NCBI GenBank assembly: GCA_016286365.1
Contig: JAEESN010000011.1
Location: forward strand, 1 to 64,000
Direction: 5' to 3'
From: Treponema sp.
Lineage (GTDB): Bacteria; Spirochaetota; Spirochaetia; Treponematales; Treponemataceae
Length of the DNA: 64,000 bases
The notes below the pieces were generated by a model that was given only the letters and a program-made list of their open reading frames with translations, ran no database searches and was not told the DNA's origin. A program made the translations under genes and the position numbers. Shown here piece after piece: positions 42,819 to 51,015 of the stretch (position 1 is the stretch's first letter; the number at the start of each line of letters is the position of its first letter).

Positions 42819-43607
42819 TTACTCTACTCCTTTAATTACAATTTTTGAAACAATATTATTTTGAAGCAAAAAAGAAATTGTCCTCATTTCTTCTGATTTT
42901 GCATTACCGCTATTTATGGAAATACAATCATCAGATTTATATAAAGCCATAAATGGTGCATTATGTTTAGAAACTACCTCAAACCTCTTCTTCTCATAAT
43001 TATATTCTGAAACTTCACAATCCTTTGCATAAACCTGAATTACTTTATCCGCAGTATCTCCTACTTTAATTCCTCTTGATGTAATGTATCTGGAATTGTC
43101 CGTCCCTAGAATCAAAATTGAACCATTATAGTAATTCCATAAAACAGAAATTTCATCAGTTTCTTTAAAGACCCAAAAAAAATCTTTTCTCCAGAATTTG
43201 TAAATTTCATATTCCTGAACCTTGAAGGAGGAAAGTTTTCTTATATCATGAAAAAGGCAATACATATTCCCTTCTTCATCAATCAATGAAAATTCATTCG
43301 AAAAATTATCATCAAATAAAGAATCATCCTCATGAATAATATCTTCTTCTTTTACCATCTGCTTGATTTTCTGAATTTCTTCAGATTGAACAAGAGGATG
43401 CCAGTCTTCCATAATAAAATATCTATCATTATCCTTTATAAGACTTTCTGTCGAAGGAAAATCATCACTAACTGTTTCTGGTTTTCTATTTTCTGTGTTT
43501 TGTGAATTTCCTTTTTCTGGTATTTTACAAAAAAGAAAAGAAAACATTATAAGAAACATTAAAAAAAGATCTATCAATTTATTATTCATCATTTTAATGT
43601 TTTTCAT
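42819..43607 (-). CDS. Lipoprotein, candidate immunity for cargo D
   Basis: A 262-residue lipoprotein (lipobox SFLFC near residue 26). No recognised domain; the mature part is acidic with many Asp/Ser. The start overlaps the end of cargo D by 14 bp, suggesting coupled translation. A lipoprotein in the periplasm or on the surface is well placed to block a peptidoglycan peptidase. An ATG six codons later (MNNKL) is an alternative start. Confidence 0.65.
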   Translation of the reverse strand: MKNIKMMNNKLIDLFLMFLIMFSFLFCKIPEKGNSQNTENRKPETVSDDFPSTESLIKDNDRYFIMEDWHPLVQSEEIQKIKQMVKEEDIIHEDDSLFDDNFSNEFSLIDEEGNMYCLFHDIRKLSSFKVQEYEIYKFWRKDFFWVFKETDEISVLWNYYNGSILILGTDNSRYITSRGIKVGDTADKVIQVYAKDCEVSEYNYEKKRFEVVSKHNAPFMALYKSDDCISINSGNAKSEEMRTISFLLQNNIVSKIVIKGVE

Positions 43608-44610
43608 AATAGTACAATCCTGGCATACGTGTTAATGGATCTACTAACTGACCGGCTCCTCCATCACCAGCATATAACCCATCTTTTCTAATCTCATAAT
43701 GCAAATGTACTTGACCTTCTGTTCCCTCATCACTCATATAACCAATAACTTGACCTCTTTTTACTGTATCACCTTGTTCAACAATAAATTCTGCATGCTG
43801 ATATATAGCTGTATCATTTGTATAGGGTAATGATAATTCTACTAAAGTACTTCCAGAATTTGCAGTTCTTGTATTTCTTTTTACAACACCATCGGCAGTC
43901 GCATAGATCGGATCACCTTTTACGCCAGGAGTAAGAGCACCAATATCTACACCTGTATGAGAAGATTGCAATGCAGTTCCTTCTCCTATCAATCCTGTAA
44001 TTCGTTTACTATCGGTTGGTGCTCCATATTTTCCAGCTTTTTCTTCTCTCTCCAATGCATCTAAAGCTTGATGCTGATACTGTAAAGGAACATTTTTTTT
44101 AATAAAATCCTTATTATAAACATTTTCACCCATGATAATTTCTTTTTTATCTTCTACTTGATTCTTTTGTGTCTGCGTTTTATTAAATGAAGTTTTAAAC
44201 TTTGTTCCCAGCACATTATAATCCTTATACCTATCAGGATCCCCCTGTTGTTCTGCTAAGGCCTGTAATGCTTTCCAATAACCGTATGCCTGTGGATTAC
44301 TCATTACCTCTGGAGGAGGCTCGTAACCACCACCAGTATAACCAGAACCTGGATTAGATGGATCTGAAGGATTTGGTGTATTTGTTGTCGGAGATGTTCC
44401 AGGGTTTGTCGTCGGAGTTGTAGCAGTTACAGCCGGAGCCGACGGAGGATTACCTCCACCAGACGGAGAAGGAGCACTCGGTGCATCCCCACCACAGCTA
44501 CCGCCGTTAATTTCTGTTCTTAATGTATCTTCATCAAGCTCTCTTGCAAACGAATGAACATCAAAAATACATTCATCATTGTTTAAATTTCTGCCTGTAA
44601 ATAAATTCAT
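43594..44610 (-). CDS. Double-glycine-leader cargo D, M23 peptidase
   Basis: A 338-residue protein with leader to GG at 36-37 (Ser38-Cys39), linker and YGYW block. Residues about 205-325 are an M23 (LytM/lysostaphin-like) zinc peptidase with SSHTGVDIG (His218, Asp222) and VHLHYE (His302, His304), the complete zinc and catalytic set. It should cut peptidoglycan cross-bridges. Its leader matches cargo C while its linker matches cargo A/B, so it is mosaic. First gene of the cluster, downstream of the promoter at 44671-44750. Confidence 0.85.
   Translation of the reverse strand: MNLFTGRNLNNDECIFDVHSFARELDEDTLRTEINGGSCGGDAPSAPSPSGGGNPPSAPAVTATTPTTNPGTSPTTNTPNPSDPSNPGSGYTGGGYEPPPEVMSNPQAYGYWKALQALAEQQGDPDRYKDYNVLGTKFKTSFNKTQTQKNQVEDKKEIIMGENVYNKDFIKKNVPLQYQHQALDALEREEKAGKYGAPTDSKRITGLIGEGTALQSSHTGVDIGALTPGVKGDPIYATADGVVKRNTRTANSGSTLVELSLPYTNDTAIYQHAEFIVEQGDTVKRGQVIGYMSDEGTEGQVHLHYEIRKDGLYAGDGGAGQLVDPLTRMPGLYYYEKH
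44206..44610 (-). repeat. Cargo leader/linker module, copy D (chimeric)
   Basis: Codons 1-61 match copy C (SGGGNPPSAPAV) and codons from about 62 on match copy B (TATTPTTNPG onwards), which marks a recombination joint near codon 61. Confidence 0.8.
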
Positions 44611-44670
44611 TTTTCTACCTTCTTTTTATAAATTGTTTCTGACTTTTCTCTCTTGTATTACTCTCAAAGG

Positions 44671-44750
44671 CTGTCATTCGTATTCTAGAATGTCAGTTCA
44701 AATCCATTATATCATGTTTTGAACGCCCCCCCATAGGTGATTTTACCTAT
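44671..44750 (-). promoter_or_regulatory. Regulated promoter of the toxin cluster
   Basis: On the minus strand an extended -10, TGATATAAT, lies at 44714-44706 with no recognisable -35; the start site should be near 44699. A perfect dyad ATAGGT-N6-ACCTAT at 44733-44750 is centred about 42 bp upstream of that start, and a run of seven G lies next to it (44726-44732). A second, imperfect dyad at 44671-44696, containing the palindrome ATTCTAGAAT, starts at about +3. Confidence 0.55.
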
Positions 44751-44806
44751 CTTTATTTATCTGTATTATTGAGAGATAGGATATAAGTAATCATAATTGT
44801 TCCGTT

Positions 44807-45667
44807 TCAATACAATAATTTGTCTGTTCCAAAAAGAAAATCTCCGGCCATAGCATTGATACATGTGTCCTGATATTTTGTACCGGGATACACTTCATCT
44901 ATAGTAATTTTGATATTATATTCTTTTTCTCTGTCTATCTTTTCATAAATGATTATTTCCTGAGGATTAGGTGTATCTTTTAATTCTACATAAAATTTTT
45001 TATCATCAGTCTCAATTAAAAGTTTTTTAGGTCTGGAATTTTGAATATATAGTTCCGGCTTATCGACATCAACATACCCAGAAAAAATAAAAATTTTCCC
45101 ACCTTTAATTCTATATTTTATATACTCTCCTTTTCCGTTTCCTGTAACTCCTTCAATCCATGGTTTACCACATTCCAAAGTTCCAAGATTATTTACTGCG
45201 TATTTTTTTTCATTTTCTTTCAGTTCACTGGAAGCTTTAAGTTCTTTATTTTTTATCCATTCTTCTTCATAAAAAAAATATAGCCCATCTATATTATTCT
45301 TATAAATACTTCGATGTCCTTCCCAAAAAACTTTTTTGCTTCCCTTTTTAAATAAAAATAAAAATTCTTCATTTACTAAAACAAGAAATTTTTCTTTTAC
45401 TTTTTCATTTTTTATTTCCAAATAAAAAAACTTACCTTCCCTCTTAAAATCATATAAATATGTTCCATGCAATTCATTTATTTCTTTACGTAAACTATCT
45501 TCAGAATAAATTTCCAATTCCTTATTTTCATTAAAATAAAAAAACTCAACTGGATCCATTGCATAAGTAATTTCATTACTCTTTACTCCCAAAATTTTCT
45601 GGATATCCATTGCAAAAAGAGACGATGATAAATAACATAAAATTAAAATTACAATAAACTTTTTCAT
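44807..45667 (-). CDS. Secreted protein with NADase-type glycan-binding-like domain
   Basis: A 286-residue protein with a signal peptide (ending SSLFA). The C-terminal half has the pattern of the NADase-type glycan-binding domain found in spirochaete lipoproteins: KPWIEGVTGNGKGEYI, FSGYVDVDKPELY and NSRPKKLLIET. There is no lipobox. It lies about 200 bp upstream of the toxin promoter on the same strand and may be read together with the LRR-like gene 12 bp before it. Confidence 0.65.
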   Translation of the reverse strand: MKKFIVILILCYLSSSLFAMDIQKILGVKSNEITYAMDPVEFFYFNENKELEIYSEDSLRKEINELHGTYLYDFKREGKFFYLEIKNEKVKEKFLVLVNEEFLFLFKKGSKKVFWEGHRSIYKNNIDGLYFFYEEEWIKNKELKASSELKENEKKYAVNNLGTLECGKPWIEGVTGNGKGEYIKYRIKGGKIFIFSGYVDVDKPELYIQNSRPKKLLIETDDKKFYVELKDTPNPQEIIIYEKIDREKEYNIKITIDEVYPGTKYQDTCINAMAGDFLFGTDKLLY

Positions 45668-45679
45668 TTACACACTCCG

Positions 45680-46249
45680 TTATTCATCATAAAAAGTAAC
45701 TTTACCAAATTCTCTTTTCATTTTTTTTGTGTGTTTTATTTCTATTGCTGAACAATAACACGCACGTGGATCATCTCCTACACTAACTTCAATGGAAAAG
45801 CTCTTTAGTTTTGGAAAACAGGAAAGATCTATTCCGGTTTTCACAAGCGCATTATACTGTTCTTTTGTCCAATGACTACCACTAATGAAAATTTCCTCCA
45901 AATTAGTTAGATGAGAAATATTTTCAAATCCATAAAATTGACAGCCTTCAAGAGTTAATTCCTTACAGGTTATACTTACATCTTTTAAAAAACTATAATC
46001 TTCTACAAAAGGAAGCATATAAAATCGCAAAACCTCTAATTCTTTAAGTTTTTCTAATCCTTTTAGTTTTGTAGTTTTATAAGGTTTAGAGTCAGCATTA
46101 TAAAATATAAATTCCTTTGTATCTGCTGGATAAGTTAATAAATTTTCAGAACCATCTAAATTAACATTTATCAAAGTAACTGTGTTTGTTGAAGAAATTA
46201 AAAAACATGTAAAAGTGATTAAAATAAATAAAAATATATTCTTTTTCAT
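45680..46249 (-). CDS. Secreted LRR-like protein
   Basis: A 189-residue protein with a signal peptide (about 1-20). Residues 55-155 contain short Leu/Phe-rich strand-turn repeats (LKGLEKLKELEVLRF; ISHLTNLEEIFISG) like irregular leucine-rich repeats. A few Cys residues lie near the C-terminus. Function unknown; probable surface or periplasmic binding protein. Confidence 0.65.
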   Translation of the reverse strand: MKKNIFLFILITFTCFLISSTNTVTLINVNLDGSENLLTYPADTKEFIFYNADSKPYKTTKLKGLEKLKELEVLRFYMLPFVEDYSFLKDVSITCKELTLEGCQFYGFENISHLTNLEEIFISGSHWTKEQYNALVKTGIDLSCFPKLKSFSIEVSVGDDPRACYCSAIEIKHTKKMKREFGKVTFYDE

Positions 46250-46301
46250 TGATAAATCTCCCTTTTATTTAATATTTGTTTCTTCAAATAAAATGATTTT
46301 T

Positions 46302-46718
46302 TTATAAATCGCCCAAATAGACTACATCAACTTCAGTAATTTGTTTTAATTGTTTATCATTTGTAAGAAATACATCACAATTACAATCAAGACTGGCAGC
46401 AATTTGTAATGCATCAGCAAGTTTTATATCTGTATATTTTGCTCTAATTTTAGCAGCTCGTTCTGCAATCTGCTCACTTATAAAACATTTTACAAATTCA
46501 AGCTTTTTAAGATAATCTCTATATTTTTCAATTTGATCTAAATCATTATTTTCCAGAGGTTTTACAAGGTATTCCACGTCGGTAATTGTTGAAGTATAAA
46601 ATTCAGAACCATCGGCAATACAATCTGACATAAATTTTAGAACTTTTGAACAAAAGGGTTCCTTCTGTCCAAGGAGATAAATCAGAGGATTCGTATCTAT
46701 AAAAACTCTTTTAATCAA
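46302..46718 (-). CDS. PIN-domain toxin (VapC-like)
   Basis: A 138-residue PIN-domain protein: VFIDTNPLIYLL holds the first catalytic Asp, KLADALQIAAS the central acidic site, and FLTNDKQL the last Asp. VapC-type toxins are RNases. It starts with TTG inside the antitoxin stop region (8-bp overlap), the usual coupling of antitoxin then toxin. Confidence 0.88.
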   Translation of the reverse strand: MIKRVFIDTNPLIYLLGQKEPFCSKVLKFMSDCIADGSEFYTSTITDVEYLVKPLENNDLDQIEKYRDYLKKLEFVKCFISEQIAERAAKIRAKYTDIKLADALQIAASLDCNCDVFLTNDKQLKQITEVDVVYLGDL

Positions 46719-46956
46719 TTACGCGTTCCTCTCTTAAACTTTTCTGATAATCAAGGGCATCCACATTTTCCCAGGTTTTCTTCATGCTTCCTACAGATTC
46801 CGTGAGGGCAGCCAGGCGTTTCTGTTTTCTTTCATCAGTCTGGAGAGTTTCTTGTTCATTCTGCTGTTTTTGCAAGAGATACATCATAAAATCATAAACT
46901 TCCTGCTGAGCAGCTAGGGTTAATGTATTGTAAATATCTGCAAGCGGTTTTGGCAT
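46711..46956 (-). CDS. Antitoxin of the PIN toxin pair (DUF2281-like)
   Basis: An 81-residue protein starting MPKPLADIYNTLTLAAQQEVYDFM, resembling DUF2281-type antitoxins, with a charged C-terminal half that should wrap the toxin. A strong GGAGGTGA site precedes the ATG. First gene of the two-gene module. Confidence 0.75.
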   Translation of the reverse strand: MPKPLADIYNTLTLAAQQEVYDFMMYLLQKQQNEQETLQTDERKQKRLAALTESVGSMKKTWENVDALDYQKSLREERVID

Positions 46957-46985
46957 AAAATCACCTCCATTTTGATTTTAAAATT

Positions 46986-47014
46986 ATTATAACATATTAA
47001 TTTTTATCTGTCAG
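46986..47014 (-). promoter_or_regulatory. Promoter of the toxin-antitoxin module
   Basis: On the minus strand CTGACA (47014-47009) and TATAAT (46991-46986) are separated by 17 bp, giving a leader of about 20 nt before the antitoxin. Confidence 0.7.
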
Positions 47015-47090
47015 AAAAAGCCTGATTAGAATTAAAAAAAACTTGACTCTACTACTTTCCTATTTTACCATATTATTAAGGAGAACAAAA

Positions 47091-47957
47091 ATGAAAAAAT
47101 TCAAAAAATCTATTTTAACTGCATTATTACTCACTTCTGCACTCACTTTGCTCAATGCAAAACCAAAAGAACCTGTAAAAGTTGGAAACATCGCTGAAGG
47201 AACTCCAGCAGAAAAGCTTGCAACTGTTACTCTTAACAGAGCCCTTGTTATTGTCTCTATTGACGGAGTATATAACAAAAAAGAAAGCAAAACTGCTAAA
47301 GAGAAAAAAGATCCTGCAGGAACTGTTTATCTTGATGAAAGCCTTGAAACTTTCAACACAAACCGCATAATCTTAATCAAACCCGGAAAGCATAAAATCA
47401 ACGTACGCTATGAGTCCGAAGATTTTCTTACAAAAGATCCTACTCTTCTTGAATTAAATTTCGAGGCAGGAAAAGCTTATACAATTACTCCAAACACAAA
47501 GGGTGGAAGAGTAGCATTTGAATTCCGCGACACTAAATCCGGAGAAATATTAAATCCTCAGGATAACAAAACTGTTCATCAGATGGCTGTAGAAGAGTTT
47601 CAGAAAACTATTCACGATCCTGCACAAAAAGGAAAAATATTTATCCTTAAGTTCAAAGAAGACATCATAATTGAATATGGCAAAAACAAAACCGTTACTT
47701 ATGTAGAAAAAGGTGTTGAACACAAAGGCTATATCGAATATGTTGCTTCTAAGGATTTAAATAAGGGTACCCTCTACATTAAGTTTAATGACGACGGAAA
47801 GATTACAAAAGCAGCATTCCAGAAATTAAAGCCCGAAGAATGTGACCGCGTATTCGAAGTTCAGGAATTTGCAAAATCAAAAAATCTTGGCTTTGTAATG
47901 CAGCAGGTTACTCCAAAGGGTAAAAAAGTTACCTTCGAAATTTACGTACGTAACTAA
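47091..47957 (+). CDS. Secreted protein of unknown function
   Basis: A 288-residue protein from the ATG at 47091, which has AAGGAG eight bases upstream; a longer frame has no ribosome site. It has a signal peptide (ending ALTLLNA) and a Lys-rich body. Residues about 45-145 have a beta-rich pattern (RALVIVSIDGVYN; IILIKPGKHKINVRYES) like stress-type carbohydrate or lipid-exposed domains, but no family is assigned. TTGACT at 47043 may be its -35. Confidence 0.65.
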   Translation: MKKFKKSILTALLLTSALTLLNAKPKEPVKVGNIAEGTPAEKLATVTLNRALVIVSIDGVYNKKESKTAKEKKDPAGTVYLDESLETFNTNRIILIKPGKHKINVRYESEDFLTKDPTLLELNFEAGKAYTITPNTKGGRVAFEFRDTKSGEILNPQDNKTVHQMAVEEFQKTIHDPAQKGKIFILKFKEDIIIEYGKNKTVTYVEKGVEHKGYIEYVASKDLNKGTLYIKFNDDGKITKAAFQKLKPEECDRVFEVQEFAKSKNLGFVMQQVTPKGKKVTFEIYVRN

Positions 47958-48007
47958 GAGTCTGAATTATAAAACTTAATTTTTGTAAATACTTATTTAA
48001 GCAAAAC

Positions 48008-50371
48008 TTATTTAAGCGCCTGGTTGATAACTTCCATAACGTCTGTTACCGGAATAAACTTAATTCCTGCTTTTACGTTTTCGGGGATTTCTTCCAGGTC
48101 GCGTTCATTGGCCTTAGGAATGATGATTGTCTTAATCTTATTCCTCTTGGCCGCAACTGTCTTTTCGCGTAATCCGCCGATCGGTAAAACCTGCCCCGTA
48201 AGACTCAATTCACCTGTCATAGCAAGATTCGGTTTTAATTTTTTTCCTGTAAACAAAGAAACAAAAGTTGTAGCCATTGTGATTCCGGCACTCGGTCCAT
48301 CCTTTGGTGTAGCTCCCTCGGGAATATGAAGATGAACAATGTTTTCTTCGAACCATTTGCTCTTTTTTACGCCTTTTTCTAGTACATATTTTTTGGCCCA
48401 GTCGAATGCAATCTGGCTTGATTCCTTCATTACATCTCCCATCTGCCCCGTAAGAACAAGACCTGCTTTTCCTGGGAAAGAGGTTGATTCTATTAAAAGG
48501 GTATCGCCGCCCATGCTTGTCCATGCAAGTCCGATTGCAGTTCCGGGAATCTTTGCAGTTTTAATCTGGCTTTCGTCGAATACAGGCTTTCCAAGATATT
48601 TATCTAAATCTACCGCATCCACAGTCACAGGCTCTTCAAGTTTTTCTCCTTCCATCATCCTTGTAACAATCTTACGGTTGATTTTGTCCAGGCATTTTTC
48701 GTAATTACGAACCCCTGATTCACGAGCATATTCTTCTGCAATTCTGTAGAGCGCAGCCTTTGTATATTTTATCTGATTTTTCTTTAAGCCGTTTTTTTCA
48801 AGGTTCCTTGGAATAAGATATTTCTTTGCAATCTCAAGCTTTTCCTGATCGATGTATCCCGAAAGCTCAATGATTTCTGCCCTGTCCAAAAGAGGGAGCG
48901 GAATCGTATCAAGAGTGTTTGCCGTAAGGATAAAAAATACGTTCGAAACATCAAAAGGTAAATCAAGATAATTATCGCGGAAGTTTACATTCTGTTCAGG
49001 GTCCAATACTTCGAGGAGTGCAGAAGCAGGATCTCCGTTATGGCTTGCTCCCATCTTATCTACTTCGTCTATTAAAAAGACAGGTGAAGAAGTTCCTGTT
49101 ATCTTTAAGCCCTGAATGATTTTACCCGGCATAGCTCCGATGTACGTTCTTCTGTGACCTTTAATTTCTGCTTCGTCCCTCATTCCTCCGACAGAAAAGC
49201 GGTAGAATTTTTTATTCATTGCATTTGCAATCGATTTTCCGACAGAAGTCTTTCCTACTCCCGGAGGGCCAACAAGGATGATGATGGAACCTTTTGAATC
49301 CTTACGCATCTTTCTTACGGCAAGGTATTCTATGATTCTCTTTTTTACTTCATCAAGGCCAAAGTGATCTTTTTCGAGGATTTTTCTGGCGTTTTCTATA
49401 TCGTAATCTTCTACCGGCTCATCCTTCCACGGAAGCTTACAAACAAGCTCTAAGAAATTTCTTGTGCCGATGTATTCTCCCGAGTTTGGATCCATCAAAG
49501 AAAATTTACTGAGCTCGCTTTCGAGTGTTTCTTTTATCTCGCCTGTAAAATTAAATTCTGCAATTGTCTTTTTAAACTTCTGATAGTCTGTGGCATTTCC
49601 TTCTGCGTTTTCTCCGAGCTCTTCCTGAATGGACTTCATCTCTTCTCGAAGGAAATATTCCCTCTGGCTTTTTTCTACACGGTCGTTAATTTCATTCTGG
49701 ATTTTCTTCTGAACTTTTAAAAGCTCCTGTTCCTTTTTAATAAAAACAAGAACCTGCTCCATTCTTTGCCTTACGTTTACGGTTTCCAGAATCTTCTGCT
49801 GCTCATTTTTATCTACGTTTAATATAGAAGAAATAAAATCTGCAACCTTACCGGGGTTATCAATATTTACCATATTAAGGCGCATTTCTTCGGAGAATAA
49901 AGGATTGTTTTCGCTAACTTCCTTCATCTCGCTTATAAGGGCACGTGTTAATGCTTTTACTTCGAAGGTATCGGCTTCTTCATCTTCCAGATAATCTACG
50001 GCAACAGCCATTGGAGAAGTTGAATGAAGTGTCTTTCTTATACGGAACCTTTTAATAGTAGAAATAAATACATTTATTCCGCCGTCCGGTAAAATCACTT
50101 TTTTTAAAATGCGTGCGGCAGTTCCTACCTTATGTAAATCTGCAACAGATGGAGTTTCTGAATCGTTTTTAAGCATTACAATTCCAATAAATCCGTCTTC
50201 TTCGTATGCTTTTTCTATAACCTTTACATCATCAGGGCTCGAAATCATTAAAGGCGTAAAAATGCCGGGGAAAATAGGGCGTCCCTGAAGTGGTATTAAA
50301 ACGAGTTTATTAGGTAATAATTGTTCTGAAGGAAGGATTGAAATTTCTTCCGGATCTCTTTTGTTAGCCAT
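48008..50371 (-). CDS. lon: ATP-dependent protease Lon
   Basis: A 787-residue protease: substrate-binding N-domain (about 20-210), AAA+ ATPase with GPPGVGKTS and FLIDEVDK, and a C-terminal protease domain with the catalytic Ser in PKDGPSAGITMA and Lys in GGLREKTVAA. It degrades misfolded and regulatory proteins in the cytosol. Full length, divergent from the fur-family gene. The 12-bp motif ACTTATTTAAGC is duplicated at its end (47991-48002 and 48006-48017). Confidence 0.96.
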   Translation of the reverse strand: MANKRDPEEISILPSEQLLPNKLVLIPLQGRPIFPGIFTPLMISSPDDVKVIEKAYEEDGFIGIVMLKNDSETPSVADLHKVGTAARILKKVILPDGGINVFISTIKRFRIRKTLHSTSPMAVAVDYLEDEEADTFEVKALTRALISEMKEVSENNPLFSEEMRLNMVNIDNPGKVADFISSILNVDKNEQQKILETVNVRQRMEQVLVFIKKEQELLKVQKKIQNEINDRVEKSQREYFLREEMKSIQEELGENAEGNATDYQKFKKTIAEFNFTGEIKETLESELSKFSLMDPNSGEYIGTRNFLELVCKLPWKDEPVEDYDIENARKILEKDHFGLDEVKKRIIEYLAVRKMRKDSKGSIIILVGPPGVGKTSVGKSIANAMNKKFYRFSVGGMRDEAEIKGHRRTYIGAMPGKIIQGLKITGTSSPVFLIDEVDKMGASHNGDPASALLEVLDPEQNVNFRDNYLDLPFDVSNVFFILTANTLDTIPLPLLDRAEIIELSGYIDQEKLEIAKKYLIPRNLEKNGLKKNQIKYTKAALYRIAEEYARESGVRNYEKCLDKINRKIVTRMMEGEKLEEPVTVDAVDLDKYLGKPVFDESQIKTAKIPGTAIGLAWTSMGGDTLLIESTSFPGKAGLVLTGQMGDVMKESSQIAFDWAKKYVLEKGVKKSKWFEENIVHLHIPEGATPKDGPSAGITMATTFVSLFTGKKLKPNLAMTGELSLTGQVLPIGGLREKTVAAKRNKIKTIIIPKANERDLEEIPENVKAGIKFIPVTDVMEVINQALK

Positions 50372-50517
50372 GCTTTAAAATATAATGAAACTTAATCAGA
50401 AATTCAAATTTTCTTAAACATATTGAACTTATTACAATTTTATAATAAAATTAAACTTGATATATTTTCAATCTGAAATATAAAAATATAATCACACAAA
50501 ATAACAAAGGGTATTTT

Positions 50518-50931
50518 ATGACAAACAAGTATCATGAAATTTTACAGAATGCAGGAATAAGACCATCTCTTCAGCGCATAGCAATTTATGCTTATATGTG
50601 CGAACATCCCGTTCATCCTGATGTAGAAACAGTTTATAACGACCTCTATCCTGTCTATCCTACCCTCTCTAAAACTACTGTTTACAATACCCTTAAACTC
50701 TTTGAAGAAAATAAAATCGTTCAGTCATTAAAAATAGAAGATGATAAGCTTCGCTTTGATGCCGATATGAGCGAACACCTCCATTTTAAGTGCATGAAAT
50801 GTCAGAAGATATTCGATATTCCATCTACTTCTGAATACAAGGATTTTATACTTCCAAAAGGCTTTAAAACCTCAAAAATGCAGATAAATTTATGGGGTTT
50901 ATGCTCGGACTGTTCACAAAAAAAATCATAA
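50518..50931 (+). CDS. Fur-family transcriptional regulator (PerR/Fur-like)
   Basis: A 137-residue protein. Residues 1-80 are the winged helix (GIRPSLQRIAIYAYM; LSKTTVYNTLKLFEE). The dimer domain has HLHFKCMKCQKI and GLCSDC, two CxxC pairs that bind structural zinc. PerR and Fur cannot be separated without the sensing-site residues; the DADMSEHLHF stretch slightly favours PerR. It stands alone, divergent from lon. Confidence 0.88.
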   Translation: MTNKYHEILQNAGIRPSLQRIAIYAYMCEHPVHPDVETVYNDLYPVYPTLSKTTVYNTLKLFEENKIVQSLKIEDDKLRFDADMSEHLHFKCMKCQKIFDIPSTSEYKDFILPKGFKTSKMQINLWGLCSDCSQKKS

Positions 50932-51015
50932 AAATTCACTAAATTCGTAATCTTTTTCTCCCGATAAAGTTTATATAGAAATGGGGATTTTTTAAAATCT
51001 CATGTGAGGGGAAAT

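Noticed and set aside
30382..44610. Cargo proteins as ordinary small bacteriocins
   Set aside because: At 287-353 residues with enzyme motifs (M23, papain-like), they are far larger than class II bacteriocins, and candidate immunity genes are all different.
47991..48017. Duplicated ACTTATTTAAGC at the end of lon as a recombination or attachment site
   Set aside because: Only 12 bp, AT-rich and next to each other; replication slippage is enough.
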